A stretch of 64,000 nt of DNA from Cryobacterium breve (GCF_004402375.1 NZ_SOGJ01000036.1:1015-65014); one strand, 5' to 3'. Positions 7,709 to 16,144 are shown, counted from the stretch's first letter. Numbers and translations are program-made. Notes: generated by a model not told the origin, from the sequence alone.

Positions 7709-8644
7709 CTATTCGGGCCGCTGGTGCTGCTGGATCTCCGCATACGGGGCGGTATCGGTCCACGTGTAGCCGGTGCTGACGCTGACGGTCTTGGGGTTGG
7801 CGCGGACGACTTCGCGCCACTGGCCGCGGATCTTGACCCGGTCACCCTTCTTGACGGTGCTGCGGTCGTAGCCGGTGGCCGTGCCGCTCTCGATCTGGGC
7901 GGCGCGCACGGCTTCCCAGTACGCGATCTGGTCGCGCTTCTCGGCGAGGTTCGGTGCGAGGTGCTCTGCTCGGGCCTGCTTCTGGGCGTCGGTGGCGTCG
8001 ACGTAGCCTTGTGCGTCGTCGTAGCGCGGGGCGATGACGCGTCGTTCTAACTTGCGCAGCTCAGCCCCCAGAGTGTCGATGCGGTTAGCCACCGTGACGG
8101 GCCGGTAGCGGGCGTCGGTGGTGTGGGTGGCGGCGTCGGCGCGGGCCTGGGCGTGGGTGGCGTCGGTGCTGGCTTCGACTGATTTACGCATGGCGTTGTC
8201 TGCTTTGGTGATCGCGTTGCGGTGGCGTCCTTCGGAGTGGTGGCCAATCTTGATCGGTTCTCCTCCTTCGGGCAGGCGGTCAAGCGCGCTCCGGGCGCGG
8301 GTCCACGCGTCGTCGCTTGCCGTGCTCTTGCGGTCCGCTTTGGCGACCAGGGCGTCGACCCGGTCGGCCTGACGTCCGATCTTTCCGGCTTCAACCTCGG
8401 CGGTCGTGCGGTGCTCGTGATCGATGTCGGTTTCGACCTCGAATCCGGCCGCTTCCAAGGCCTCCTGGGTGCGGGTGATGGTGTGGAGCTTGGGGAGGCG
8501 GTCGCGGGACTGGGGGACGAACCAGGCGCTGATGCTGCGCCCCCAACGCCAACCAACGGTCTTGAGGACGTCGGCGGTTCCGTCGCCTTTACTGGTGCCG
8601 TCGATCATGGTTCCGGCGGCGTTGCTGTGGGTGATGGTGAGCAT
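7709..8644 (-). CDS. DUF3560 domain protein
   Basis: 311 residues from ATG at 8644 with gaggg upstream. It begins MLTITHSNAAGTMIDGTSKG and GWRWGRSISAWFVPQSRD, typical of the DUF3560 start, followed by a long charged helical region (about 60-200) with many alanines and arginines, and ends in a small beta-rich domain (STVKKGDRVKIRGQWREVV) that looks like a KOW/SH3-like module. Function is unknown; the family is frequent on actinobacterial plasmids. It is the second gene after a 50-aa ORF (14 nt gap) in a unit headed by leader copy 2. A fragment of a second copy of this gene lies at 48676-48800. Confidence 0.75.
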   Translation of the reverse strand: MLTITHSNAAGTMIDGTSKGDGTADVLKTVGWRWGRSISAWFVPQSRDRLPKLHTITRTQEALEAAGFEVETDIDHEHRTTAEVEAGKIGRQADRVDALVAKADRKSTASDDAWTRARSALDRLPEGGEPIKIGHHSEGRHRNAITKADNAMRKSVEASTDATHAQARADAATHTTDARYRPVTVANRIDTLGAELRKLERRVIAPRYDDAQGYVDATDAQKQARAEHLAPNLAEKRDQIAYWEAVRAAQIESGTATGYDRSTVKKGDRVKIRGQWREVVRANPKTVSVSTGYTWTDTAPYAEIQQHQRPE

Positions 8645-8658
8645 GTTTTTTCCCTCGT

Positions 8659-8811
8659 TTAGGCGAAGCTGTCGGCGTAGCGGGTCGCGGTGCAGGTTTC
8701 TCCGGGCTGGGTATCTACGGCCCCTTCCGAGGTGCACCCGCTGCAGGCGCACCCGTCCGCGTAGCGCTCCCTCGGGTAGGTGTTCTCGTACCGGTAGTCG
8801 GACTCGACCAT
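8659..8811 (-). CDS. small cysteine-containing protein
   Basis: 50 residues, from an ATG preceded by a purine-rich ribosome site (agagaagagaa). It reads MVESDYRYENTYPRERYADG then CACSGCTSEGAVDTQ and PGETCTATRYADSFA. The three clustered cysteines (C-A-C-S-G-C) could bind a metal. It stands between leader copy 2 and the DUF3560 gene and is very likely translated with the latter. I do not recognise the family. Confidence 0.55.
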   Translation of the reverse strand: MVESDYRYENTYPRERYADGCACSGCTSEGAVDTQPGETCTATRYADSFA

Positions 8812-8831
8812 GGGTTCTCTTCTCTTCGTGA

Positions 8832-8972
8832 ACAACTGTTTTTTTTGCCTGTCTGGCAAGAGAAATCGAGAGCGACCGGGAGTGCCGAAGTGCCCGCAGT
8901 GCCGGGCGAAACAAGCCCGCAGAGCGCGTCCGACACTGCGGGTAACGCAGGCACGCAAGGGAGCTACGATGA
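8832..8972 (-). ncRNA. candidate structured leader RNA, copy 2
   Basis: Second copy of the element at 7411-7549, here ending about 20 nt before the 50-aa gene. Stem arms are cccgcagtgccgg (8893-8905) and ccgacactgcggg (8930-8942). Relative to copy 1 the stem keeps pairing through a compensatory swap at its ninth pair, and one pair is a G-U wobble only in the leftward RNA. A strong purine-rich ribosome site follows. Two independent copies, each ahead of a different plasmid gene, suggest shared control. Confidence 0.6.
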
Positions 8973-9041
8973 ACCGCCAGAAAGGACAAAATGCCCGGCA
9001 ATCAGCGCCGCACAGCGGTTCCATATAGCTGCTGACGGCTT

Positions 9042-9172
9042 GGCCGTCGTGCTTTCAGAGTGATGTCACTCTGATATCTCCGTGCCGCGTAGCGGCTCCT
9101 CTTAGGAGTTTGTGGCCGGCGTGGTTTCAGAGTGATATCACTCTGATATCTCCTTGCCGCGTAGCGGCTCCC
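9042..9172. repeat. two 72-bp-spaced palindromic repeats
   Basis: Two direct copies of about 58 bp (9042-9100 and 9114-9172) contain a dyad around cagagtgatatcactctg (perfect 18-bp palindrome in the second copy, 9128-9145; one change in the first), then ctgatatctcc and tgccgcgtagcggctcc, itself a dyad. A related site occurs at 16145-16166. They may be binding sites for a replication or regulatory protein, or part of an origin. There is no gene between 9002 and 9457. Confidence 0.6.
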
Positions 9173-9457
9173 CTGGGGATGGGTACGGCGGCTGCGCCGC
9201 TGTTCCTTCACGGCCCGACGGGACGGGTTCCTGGTTGTTTCCGGCCTCGGCTTCCGTGCCGGGGCGGGGCGGGGCTGGGGACAGGAAGGCCCGGCGTGAC
9301 AGTGGGGGACCGTCACGCCGGGTCTTGAGGCGAGGTTAGTCCTGTTTGAGCGTGGCGGCGTTGGCTGCGGCTGCCTTGGAGGCTGCTTTCTCGGCGACTG
9401 TGTTGATCACGATCTGCTCTACCTGGGGCCAGCTCACGAAACGGAGGAAATACCACG

Positions 9458-9712
9458 CTAAGAGTTCCCGGGCCGGTGCAGGGGGCGGAGTTTTCCGGCT
9501 TTGGGTTGGCGGGGGTTGTTCCAGGTGTAGTCGCCGGTGAGGTTGATGTGTTCCCAGCCGAGCGGTGAGAGGTGATCGAGTAGCGGGTCGTCAGTGGGGT
9601 GGCCTGTTGTGGTGATGGCGTGGTCGAGGTAGACGGTGTTCCAGAGGGTGATCGCGGCGGTGAGCAGGTTCAGCCCCGATGCGCGGTGGCGTTGGTTGTC
9701 GTAGGAACAGAG
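9458..9712 (-). pseudogene. Tn3-family transposase, C-terminal fragment
   Basis: The leftward frame reads [55 protein letters not shown] and ends [14 protein letters not shown]. This is the extreme C-terminus of Tn3-type DDE transposases. The catalytic part is gone and upstream sequence (9713-9973) is unrelated and without a clear gene. A transposon scar. Confidence 0.8.
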
Positions 9713-9973
9713 TGGGCTCATCAGATTACTCACCGCGACAACGCCGCGGTCCATCTCATTATGGACAGGCCCGCGGCCTGTTTTAGAAAGCCCGCACCGG
9801 TTGACCGCTTTTTCAATGCGTTGGGCGCGACCGCGGCAGAGAGAGCGTTTCCTAGCCGAGCATTTCGACATCGCGCTCCGACAGGACACGAGCCGAACTG
9901 TCGGCGAGTTTTGGGTGGCTTTGCCCCCGGTTACCGGCCGTTTCGTCACGCGTGGCAGAAAATGGCCGGGCTT

Positions 9974-10300
9974 CTATCCGATGCTGACAACCGTGACAGA
10001 GATGGTGTTGATAGGGGCAAGCGCCAGAGCGGCGGGATGTGCGGCGATTGTGTCATTCACGCGTCGGCACACCTCGGCGGATGACGCTGCGTCGGCGACG
10101 CCGATTCTCGCGGTCACGCTCAGTTTGGCCTTTTCCGTCGTCACGGTAACTAGTTTTGGTGTCTTTGCCCGCTACGTAAGGGCGTCGACCACAGACCCGA
10201 CAATCGTGACGACGATCGGCGTGGTCGGGTACAAGGCTGTCACCCCCGGGACGGACCTTACGAGAGCTTCGAGTTTTTCTGCGAGCTCGGCATCCGTCAT
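9974..10300 (-). pseudogene. small Asp23/Gls24-associated protein with internal amber stop
   Basis: The start overlaps the stop of the previous gene (ATGA). It reads MTDAELAEKLEALVRSVPGV then TALYPTTPIVVTIVG, reaches TAG at 10172-10174 (codon 43), and continues in the same frame with KTPKLVTVTTEKAKLSVTAR and VCRRVNDTIAAHP up to SIG and a stop at 9974. The second half continues the family pattern without a shift, so a single nonsense mutation has split a 108-codon gene. It is the third gene of the sigma-Gls24 operon, whose first gene is also damaged. Confidence 0.65.
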
Positions 10301-10938
10301 GGTGTTGCTTCTTCGTCGCTGGGCTCAGGCTTCGTGAAGTAGATGTCACGGATGATTACGTCGATGGCCATGATGGCGAGCTCGGTGTGGGTGTGTAGCG
10401 CGCCGAAGAGAGTGTCCCGCAGCTTGTCGGCAAGGACGGGAATGTTCTCACCCTTGTAGACGTTTGCGTCGATCGTGACCGTGATCGGAGCTCCCAGCGT
10501 GGTGAGGTCCCCGTCGAGCCGGCATCGACCCACGATGAGGTTGTCGACGGTATCGCCTGCCGCGCGAAGGAGTCCGCGGACAGCTCCCTCAGTGATTGCG
10601 AGTCGGGCTGTCGGCGCCGGATTCGAGATGGGAATGTCGCGTCCGGTCCGGGAGTCACGCACGATTCCTTCCAGGATGGTGGTGACCCAGCTATCGTCGC
10701 GACTCGGCGCGCGATCCGCCTCATCCTGGACCATCGAACTCATCGCCCCGTGAAGCCGCTCCAACGAGGCGAGCGCTATTTGGCAGGCCGGCGAGTGATC
10801 GATCGAGGGATCGGCGGGCATCTTGCTTCGGTCGAGATAATCGCTGAGTTGTTCAATGGTGTGGCCGTCAAGCTGGTCAGGCTCGTCGTCGGACACGTAC
10901 CAGGGGGCGGCGGAGTCAGGCGTGTCGGATGAAGTCAT
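10297..10938 (-). CDS. Asp23/Gls24-family protein with N-terminal extension
   Basis: 213 residues. The N-terminal part (DEPDQLDGHTIEQLSDYLDR, then PACQIALASLERLHGAM) looks like the zinc-less anti-sigma-like segment found in front of some actinobacterial Asp23 proteins; the C-terminal part (ARLAITEGAVRGLLRAAGDT, PITVTIDANVYKGENIPVLA) is Gls24-like. Starts and stops overlap both neighbours by 4 nt, so it is translationally coupled to the sigma gene and to the small downstream gene. Asp23 proteins are envelope-stress proteins; here it may modulate the adjacent sigma factor (inference). Confidence 0.65.
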   Translation of the reverse strand: MTSSDTPDSAAPWYVSDDEPDQLDGHTIEQLSDYLDRSKMPADPSIDHSPACQIALASLERLHGAMSSMVQDEADRAPSRDDSWVTTILEGIVRDSRTGRDIPISNPAPTARLAITEGAVRGLLRAAGDTVDNLIVGRCRLDGDLTTLGAPITVTIDANVYKGENIPVLADKLRDTLFGALHTHTELAIMAIDVIIRDIYFTKPEPSDEEATP

Positions 10939-11503
10939 CGCCAGGCCTCCATTTCGCGAATCAGAGTTTTGCGGACACGGACCAGGAGACCGCGCACAGT
11001 CGAGACCGGCAAGTCGAGTTCCTCGGCTATCTCTGCATAACGGTAGTCCCCGACTACTCTTTCAGCTCCCAGCATCGTCGCTGATCCTCCGGAAGGGCTG
11101 ACAAGACTTGGGAGAGTGCCTCACTACGCGACAGTGCCTCCACTATTTGCGTCGGTGAATGGTCCTCCGATGCAGGCACGTCGACGTCGTCGAGGTTGGA
11201 GTGCTGCCGCCGTGCGCGGATTCGATCGATGCACTTGTGGCTGGCGATGCGCATCAGCCAACTTTTTACCAGCGCAGAATCTTTCAAGGTCGATAGCTTC
11301 GCCCATGCCGTGATGAACGTGTCCTGCACGACGTCGTCTGCATCGTGGCTGCTGCCCAGGATGCGGGTCGCGTGGGCGCGTACCAACGGGCCGTACCGCC
11401 GCACAAGCACTTCGAATGCTCGAACGTCTCCGTCAACGGCGCGGTTCACCAAGGTGCGGTCGTCAGCGTGGGCCAGCAGTGCCCTGCTCTCACTATCTGG
11501 AAT
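10935..11503 (-). pseudogene. ECF-type sigma factor, frameshifted
   Basis: Region 2 is clear in one frame (VRAFEVLVRRYGPLVRAHAT, DADDVVQDTFITAWAKL, SWLMRIASHKCIDRIRARR), followed by ALPEDQRRCWELKE and a stop at 11054-11056. The continuation of region 4 is in another frame directly after (VGDYRYAEIAEELDLPVSTV, then RGLLVRVRKTLIREMEAWR) and ends overlapping the next gene by 4 nt. Two extra bases, or one missing, split the gene. The expected start, 6 nt after gagggg, is ATT at 11503 rather than ATG; a GTG at 11452 is the only standard start. Most likely inactive. Confidence 0.75.
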
Positions 11504-11624
11504 GGTTGCCCCTCAATTCGCTGGGAACTGAAGCACCGGGTGTGACGAACGCGGCGTGGCCTACGACTAATTAGTAACTACTGCAAATACGCCCCGTTCA
11601 GGGGACACAAACAAGGAGCCTCCC

Positions 11625-12062
11625 ATGGCAGATCTCACCACACCTACTCTTTCCACCGCACCGAACTCCACCTCGGCGACCCCCGGCCGCGGCAAGACCG
11701 TGATCAACGACGCTGTGGTGGCAAAGATCGCCGGCATTGCAGCCCGTGAGGTCAGCGGTGTGCACGCCCTTGGCGGCGGCGCCGCCCGGGCGCTCGGTGC
11801 CATCCGTGATGCCCTGAACACCTCTGACGTGAGCCAGGGCATCAACGTGGAGGTTGGAGAAACTCAGGTCGCGGCCGACGTCACCATTGTCGCGGAGTAC
11901 CCCGTGGCCCTGCAGGATGTGGCCGAGCGGGTGCGGTCTGCCGTGATCCGTGTTATCGAAGACCTGATTGGGATGGAGGTCACCGAGGTGAACGTGAACA
12001 TCAACGACGTGTACCTGCCGACCGACGACAAGGACGAGAAATCCGAGGCTCGGGTCCAGTGA
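11625..12062 (+). CDS. Asp23/Gls24 family envelope stress protein
   Basis: 145 residues, full family length. It contains GKTVINDAVVAKIAGIAARE, VSGVHALGGGAARAL and a conserved core (VEVGETQVAADVTIVAEYPV, ERVRSAVIRVIEDLIGMEVT) ending with NVNINDVYLP. Asp23 proteins form a layer under the membrane and respond to envelope or alkaline stress, anchored by AmaP. It begins a five-gene operon whose members overlap by 4 nt. Ribosome site aaggag lies about 8 nt upstream. Confidence 0.9.
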   Translation: MADLTTPTLSTAPNSTSATPGRGKTVINDAVVAKIAGIAAREVSGVHALGGGAARALGAIRDALNTSDVSQGINVEVGETQVAADVTIVAEYPVALQDVAERVRSAVIRVIEDLIGMEVTEVNVNINDVYLPTDDKDEKSEARVQ

Positions 12063-12253
12063 GTACCTCGGCGAAAACGGGGGCCGTGTTCGGAACCGTG
12101 CTTGCTCTGACGTGGCTGGTCCTTGGCTTTTGGCCATTCGTGTTCGTGGCCGCGGCCATGGCGGTCGGCGTGGTCGTCGGGCGGATTATGGACGGAAAGC
12201 TGAGCGTTTCGAACCTGGTTGACGTATTCCGGGGCCAGCGTTCGTCGTCATGA
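12059..12253 (+). CDS. DUF2273-like small membrane protein
   Basis: 64 residues, GTG start overlapping the Asp23 stop. Two hydrophobic stretches (TVLALTWLVLGFWPFVFVAA and AAMAVGVVVGRIMDG) form a hairpin in the membrane. DUF2273 proteins accompany Asp23 and AmaP in many Gram-positive bacteria; a structural role in the Asp23 membrane complex is assumed. Confidence 0.75.
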   Translation: MSTSAKTGAVFGTVLALTWLVLGFWPFVFVAAAMAVGVVVGRIMDGKLSVSNLVDVFRGQRSSS

Positions 12254-12651
12254 CAACCCTCAGTTCCAAAACAGCGACCCGTCAAACGCTGTCGCCGGCG
12301 GCACTCAAAAACGGCCGGACCACCGTCTCGCCCCGGGCTTTGAATCGGCTGGTGTGCGCGGTCGCGGCGGACGCTCTGGGCGTTGACCCTTCGGCGGTCG
12401 GTGCCGAGATCACCGATGATCAGGGCAGCCTCGCTCTCACGGTCAGCGCCCCCATCCGGGTCGTTGCGCTCACCCGTGTGCACCGGGATCCCTCCGTCGT
12501 GGCTCGCACCGGGGGCACGATTCTGGAGCGGGCCGAGCACGTCAGGCAGCACATTCATTACCGGGTGGGTGAGTTGACCGGTTCTACCCTGTCCCGGGTG
12601 ACCGTGCGGCTCACCGGTGCCGACATTCGACCAGAGAGCCGCGTTCAATGA
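12250..12651 (+). CDS. Asp23-operon protein, Gls24-like
   Basis: 133 residues, no membrane segment or signal peptide. It has VSPRALNRLVCAVAADALGV and IRVVALTRVHRDPSVVARTG with a C-terminal RVTVRLTGADIRPESRVQ. The alternating beta-alpha pattern and the position between DUF2273 and the DUF6286-like gene (4-nt overlaps on both sides) mark it as a divergent Asp23-type partner. Specific function unknown. Confidence 0.7.
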   Translation: MTTLSSKTATRQTLSPAALKNGRTTVSPRALNRLVCAVAADALGVDPSAVGAEITDDQGSLALTVSAPIRVVALTRVHRDPSVVARTGGTILERAEHVRQHIHYRVGELTGSTLSRVTVRLTGADIRPESRVQ

Positions 12652-13229
12652 CCAAGTATCGTTCCACCTACCAACGGATCAGCCGGCGCGAGCTTTACTC
12701 GCCGCGTTCGGTTGCAGCGATCACTCTCGCGATCCTGGTAATTTTCGCTTGCCTCTGGCTCATGATCGAGATCGTGTTGAACCTGCTCGGCCAGCCGGGG
12801 CTCCTCGCGGCCCCCGCGGATATGGCGGGCGCGGTTGCGGGCGTTTCCTCTGAACCGCCCGTGTTTGTGGGCGGGCTCGGCCTCACCGGCGCTCTCATCG
12901 GGCTGCTTCTCCTTGTCGTGGCCGTTACTCCTGGCCGCCGCTCTCGCCATCTGCTCGAGACCGAACGGACCGCGACGATCGTCGACAATGAGGTGATCGC
13001 ATCCGCGTTGGCTCGTGAAGCGGCCCGCGTCGCTGAGTTGGCCCCAGACAACGCGCGTGTCACTGTGACCCCCCGTAGCGCCACCGTGCACCTCACTCCT
13101 ACCTCTGGAACTGCGATCGATCAGCAGGCGGTGCTCACGGCCGTGCGCGAACAGATTGATGCTTTTGGGTTGCTGCGTTCCCTACACGCGAAGGTCGTTG
13201 TTGTCTCCACGGGGAGGGTGGGCGGATGA
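12648..13229 (+). CDS. DUF6286-like membrane protein of the Asp23 operon
   Basis: 193 residues. Two membrane segments are visible (about 22-48, AITLAILVIFACLWLMIEIV; about 72-95, LGLTGALIGLLLLVVAVTPG), then a soluble C-terminal domain (LAREAARVAELAPDNARVTV ... LLRSLHAKVVVVSTGR) like those that cap AmaP-type proteins. It overlaps its neighbours by 4 nt. It probably helps anchor the Asp23 layer. Confidence 0.75.
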   Translation: MTKYRSTYQRISRRELYSPRSVAAITLAILVIFACLWLMIEIVLNLLGQPGLLAAPADMAGAVAGVSSEPPVFVGGLGLTGALIGLLLLVVAVTPGRRSRHLLETERTATIVDNEVIASALAREAARVAELAPDNARVTVTPRSATVHLTPTSGTAIDQQAVLTAVREQIDAFGLLRSLHAKVVVVSTGRVGG

Positions 13230-13846
13230 ACTCCACCAATCGCATCCTCAACCGCATCTTTGTTTTCCTGGTTGGACTCCTCGTCTTGACCGGTGGGGTG
13301 ACCCTGGCCCTGGTGGCACTTATTCCGCTTGTCCGCGATAGTTGGACGAACGCAACTCGTGTCGGCATCGATAGGGCAACCCGGTTGCTTCAGGCCACCC
13401 CTTTGCCCGAATCACTGGGCCCGGTCAACGGCAGCTGGTTATGGCTCATCGCTCTCGCCGCTGGAGCGGTGCTCAGCGCGGCGCTGGTCACCTTCAGCCT
13501 GCGTCAAGGCCACGGCCAGACCGGCCGCCTCGTCACGCTGAACGAACAAACCAGCAGTGGCGCAGTTGACATCGAGGCGAAAGTGGCCGAGCACGCCATC
13601 CAAGAAGCTCTCACAATCCGACCGGAACTTGTTGCCTTCCACGTCTCCACCTACCGCGTCAAAAACCAGTCAGCACTGAAAGTGGCCATCACTTGCCGCC
13701 GAGGAATCTCACCTCGGGAAGCCAGCCAGATTGTCAACGAGGTGCTCTTTTCCTTCGATAATCTCCTCGGCCTACAACTCCCCGCCCTCGTGCAGATCGG
13801 CGGCGGCTTCCGCGCGCGAACGACCAAGGCCACCCGCATCCGCTGA
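13226..13846 (+). CDS. amaP: AmaP-type alkaline shock membrane anchor
   Basis: 206 residues. Transmembrane helices lie at about 8-33 (IFVFLVGLLVLTGGVTLALV) and 72-92 (WLWLIALAAGAVLSAALVTF), followed by a cytosolic domain with VDIEAKVAEHAIQEALTIRP and VAITCRRGISPREASQIVNE. This is the order of AmaP, the membrane anchor of Asp23. It is the last gene of the five-gene operon. Confidence 0.8.
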   Translation: MNSTNRILNRIFVFLVGLLVLTGGVTLALVALIPLVRDSWTNATRVGIDRATRLLQATPLPESLGPVNGSWLWLIALAAGAVLSAALVTFSLRQGHGQTGRLVTLNEQTSSGAVDIEAKVAEHAIQEALTIRPELVAFHVSTYRVKNQSALKVAITCRRGISPREASQIVNEVLFSFDNLLGLQLPALVQIGGGFRARTTKATRIR

Positions 13847-13937
13847 TAACTCACCGGCTCCTAGGAGTCATCTGGCTGCGGTCAACCGTGCTATCTCAAC
13901 CGGCAACATCCACCGATTTTTGATAGGGAGTCACGAC

Positions 13938-14855
13938 TTGACGAACCACACCGACAACCCGAGGACCAAGTACATCACCGGCGGTTACCCTAAACAGGAG
14001 CAGAGTCAACCCAGCCTGAGCGAGGCGACTCAGTCCCACCCAGATCGTGGGGAAGACACCTACCCTGGCGCCGGCAAGCTCTTCGGGAGACGGGCACTCA
14101 TCACCGGCGGCGACTCCGGCATAGGCCGGGCCGTGGCCATCGCCTACGCCAAAGATGGTGCTGATATTGCGATCTCCTACCTGCCTGACGAACAGACGGA
14201 TGCCGAATTCACGGCAGAACAGGTCCGGGCCGCTGGCCGCACTGTCTTGCTCATACCGGGCGACATTCGCGAGGAAACATATTGTGTCGACCTCATAGCG
14301 GATACTGTGGCAACCCTCGGCGGCTTGGATATCCTGGTGCTCAACGCCGCCTACCAAAAAAACCGGAACGGTTCAGAAAACCTGTCCCGGGCAAAGTTCG
14401 ACCGGGTATTCAAAACCAATCTTTATGCAACTCTGTGGATCGCGCACACCGCCATCCCGCACCTCTGGCCGGGAGCATCGATCATCTCCACGTCATCAAT
14501 CCCGGCATCGGGCCCCGCACAGGCGTTGATCGACTACGCCATGACCAAAGCCGCTCTCGTCGCGTTCACGCAAGCGCTCGCCCAACAATTAGGCCCAGCC
14601 GGGGTGCGGGTTAACGCAGTCGCGCCCGGGCCATCCTGGGCGCCGCTTAGCCCCGCAGCTTCATGGTCGGACACGCTGTCCTCTTGTGGTCAGGAAACCG
14701 CGCTCGGCCAGGCAGTACAACCAGCCGAACTCGCCGCCGCCTACGTTTTTTTAGCCTCACCCGAAGCGTCCTACATTTCAGGTGCCGTAGTGCCCATCTC
14801 GTTTGAGTGCGTCAGCCCACACCTGATCGCCCCAGTAACCAGTGTCCAGCAGTAG
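13938..14855 (+). CDS. short-chain dehydrogenase/reductase (YhdF/YhxC-like)
   Basis: 305 residues from TTG at 13938, which has aggg/gggag 8-10 nt upstream; longer frames overlap AmaP. The N-terminal tail (YITGGYPKQEQSQPSLSEAT) is typical of the SDR subgroup found in stress clusters. The NAD(P) motif is ALITGGDSGIGRAVAIAYA, then LNAAY and the catalytic S...Y-x-x-x-K (STSSIPASGPAQALIDYAMT followed by K). From residue about 275 the sequence (VVPISFECVSPHL...) departs from the usual GEVLGVTGG ending, so the last 25 residues may be replaced by foreign sequence and activity is uncertain. It may share the Asp23 stress response. Confidence 0.82.
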   Translation: MTNHTDNPRTKYITGGYPKQEQSQPSLSEATQSHPDRGEDTYPGAGKLFGRRALITGGDSGIGRAVAIAYAKDGADIAISYLPDEQTDAEFTAEQVRAAGRTVLLIPGDIREETYCVDLIADTVATLGGLDILVLNAAYQKNRNGSENLSRAKFDRVFKTNLYATLWIAHTAIPHLWPGASIISTSSIPASGPAQALIDYAMTKAALVAFTQALAQQLGPAGVRVNAVAPGPSWAPLSPAASWSDTLSSCGQETALGQAVQPAELAAAYVFLASPEASYISGAVVPISFECVSPHLIAPVTSVQQ

Positions 14856-14902
14856 TTGACCACCATTTTTAGGAGCGGCATCCGTAATGACCACGTTCTC
14901 CA

Positions 14903-15340
14903 TCAGGTCGGCGCGGTAGCACCGGCCTCACGGACTGCGCCGATGTGCGCAAGCGCGGCAGCTGCGAGGGCTGATTCGTACACATGAGCGTGTGCAGTTG
15001 CGATAGCAGCGCGTTCGGCATTGCGCCGCGCGCGGCGCTGTGCCTTGATTGCGCCCCGTGGAATGTTTCCCCGGTGAGGGAGGATCTGCGAAATCGTAGC
15101 CGCCAGCGATTCGATCGAGCCGGGATCGAAACCGGCGACCGCGCCCGGTTCGTCGTGCTGGTCGAGCCAGTGCCCAATCATGGGTGCGACCACCGGAACC
15201 CCTAACTCATAGCAGAGCTCAAGCCAACCGGAATGGGTGCCATGCCGATACGGCAGCATGTATGCGTCGAGTGCAGCGAGTGAACGCACGAGGTTGTCGT
15301 CGGAGAGACGTGGATGTCCACAGGTCGGAACGGCCGCACC
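14903..15340 (-). pseudogene. glycosyltransferase family 4-like, C-terminal fragment
   Basis: The frame reads LSDDNLVRSLAALDAYMLPY then RHGTHSGWLELCYELGVPVV and IGHWLDQHDEPGAVAGFDPG: the acceptor-side donor-binding domain of GT-B glycosyltransferases, with the H-S-G-W-L-E-L-C-Y-E-L-G helix. There is no N-terminal domain; the frame stays open to about 15340 with no start. A remnant. Confidence 0.65.
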
Positions 15341-15592
15341 ACACAGTGCCCACAGAGAACCCTCACACCCAGTGGGCGATCTAGAGGCAGCACATAGCCA
15401 ACGTCGCCTCGGTCACTTAAACGTGCACAAAAGTGGAGCAATTTCCCCACAAACGGTTGCACTCTCGATAACGTGCCCCGTGAGAGCCGCCGTGACTCGT
15501 GAAGATGTCAGATACCTGCACTCAATCCGGGGGCCCTCCCCACCACCACCAAGCATCCCCACCGGCCCAACGGTCTCAGCGGAAGGTGCCGA

Positions 15593-16110
15593 CTACGCTG
15601 CTTCACCCAGGTACTGCCACCGATTATCCGGGTTGAGCAATCCAGCACCCACCAGCTCAAGCGCAGAGCGGTGATCGGCGAGGTTCGTGCGGGCCCGCGG
15701 GTACCGCGGCCACACCCGTTCCCCGGGCGTGCTCGCCTCAAACAACGGCCGGCTCAACACATGCGGGCGCCGCGGCCGAGACCTGGGCTCTGACATCATC
15801 GTGGTCAGTTCGTCCTGCCACCACGCCCACACCTCCCACTCAGTCCGATACCGCTCCGCCCGAGCCAGCAAGGTCCCGAGCACGTTCAGCTGCAAGGCAG
15901 CCTGGTTCCGGAGATCCTGGGTGGACCTCGCCCACCCATCACGGTGCACGACCGGGAGCTTGTGCCGCCGGAGACGACTAAGGGTCGTAGCCGTGTGCCG
16001 GGCAGTAACGCCCAGGAAACGAGCAGCCGAATCGACAGTGAGAGACGGGTGCTGACGTAGTAGGGCGTAGAGCTTGCCGGCAAGATGCCCGAGGCCCCGG
16101 CGAATGAAAC
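15593..16110 (-). pseudogene. duplicate 3' fragment of the replication gene
   Basis: The frame continues without a stop from about 16110 (RRGLGHLAGKLYALLRQHPS) through the winged-helix TVDSAARFLGVTARHTATT to RWQYLGEAA, and is nearly identical to the last 170 or so residues of the complete gene at 17946-19967. There is no start and no primase domain. Short downstream similarity (agatacctgc at about 15510 and 17770) indicates that the duplicated segment extends past the stop. Evidence that two related plasmids recombined here. Confidence 0.85.
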
Positions 16111-16144
16111 GGCTCCAACTGTTCCTGACGGCATCACCGTCACG

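Noticed and set aside
9801..10337. A 178-codon rightward frame
   Set aside because: It is antisense to the Gls24-like genes, whose coupling overlaps and family motifs make the leftward reading the real one.
11050..11060. Programmed frameshift in the sigma gene
   Set aside because: There is no slippery heptamer or downstream structure that I can see, and neighbouring genes carry further lesions, so decay is simpler.
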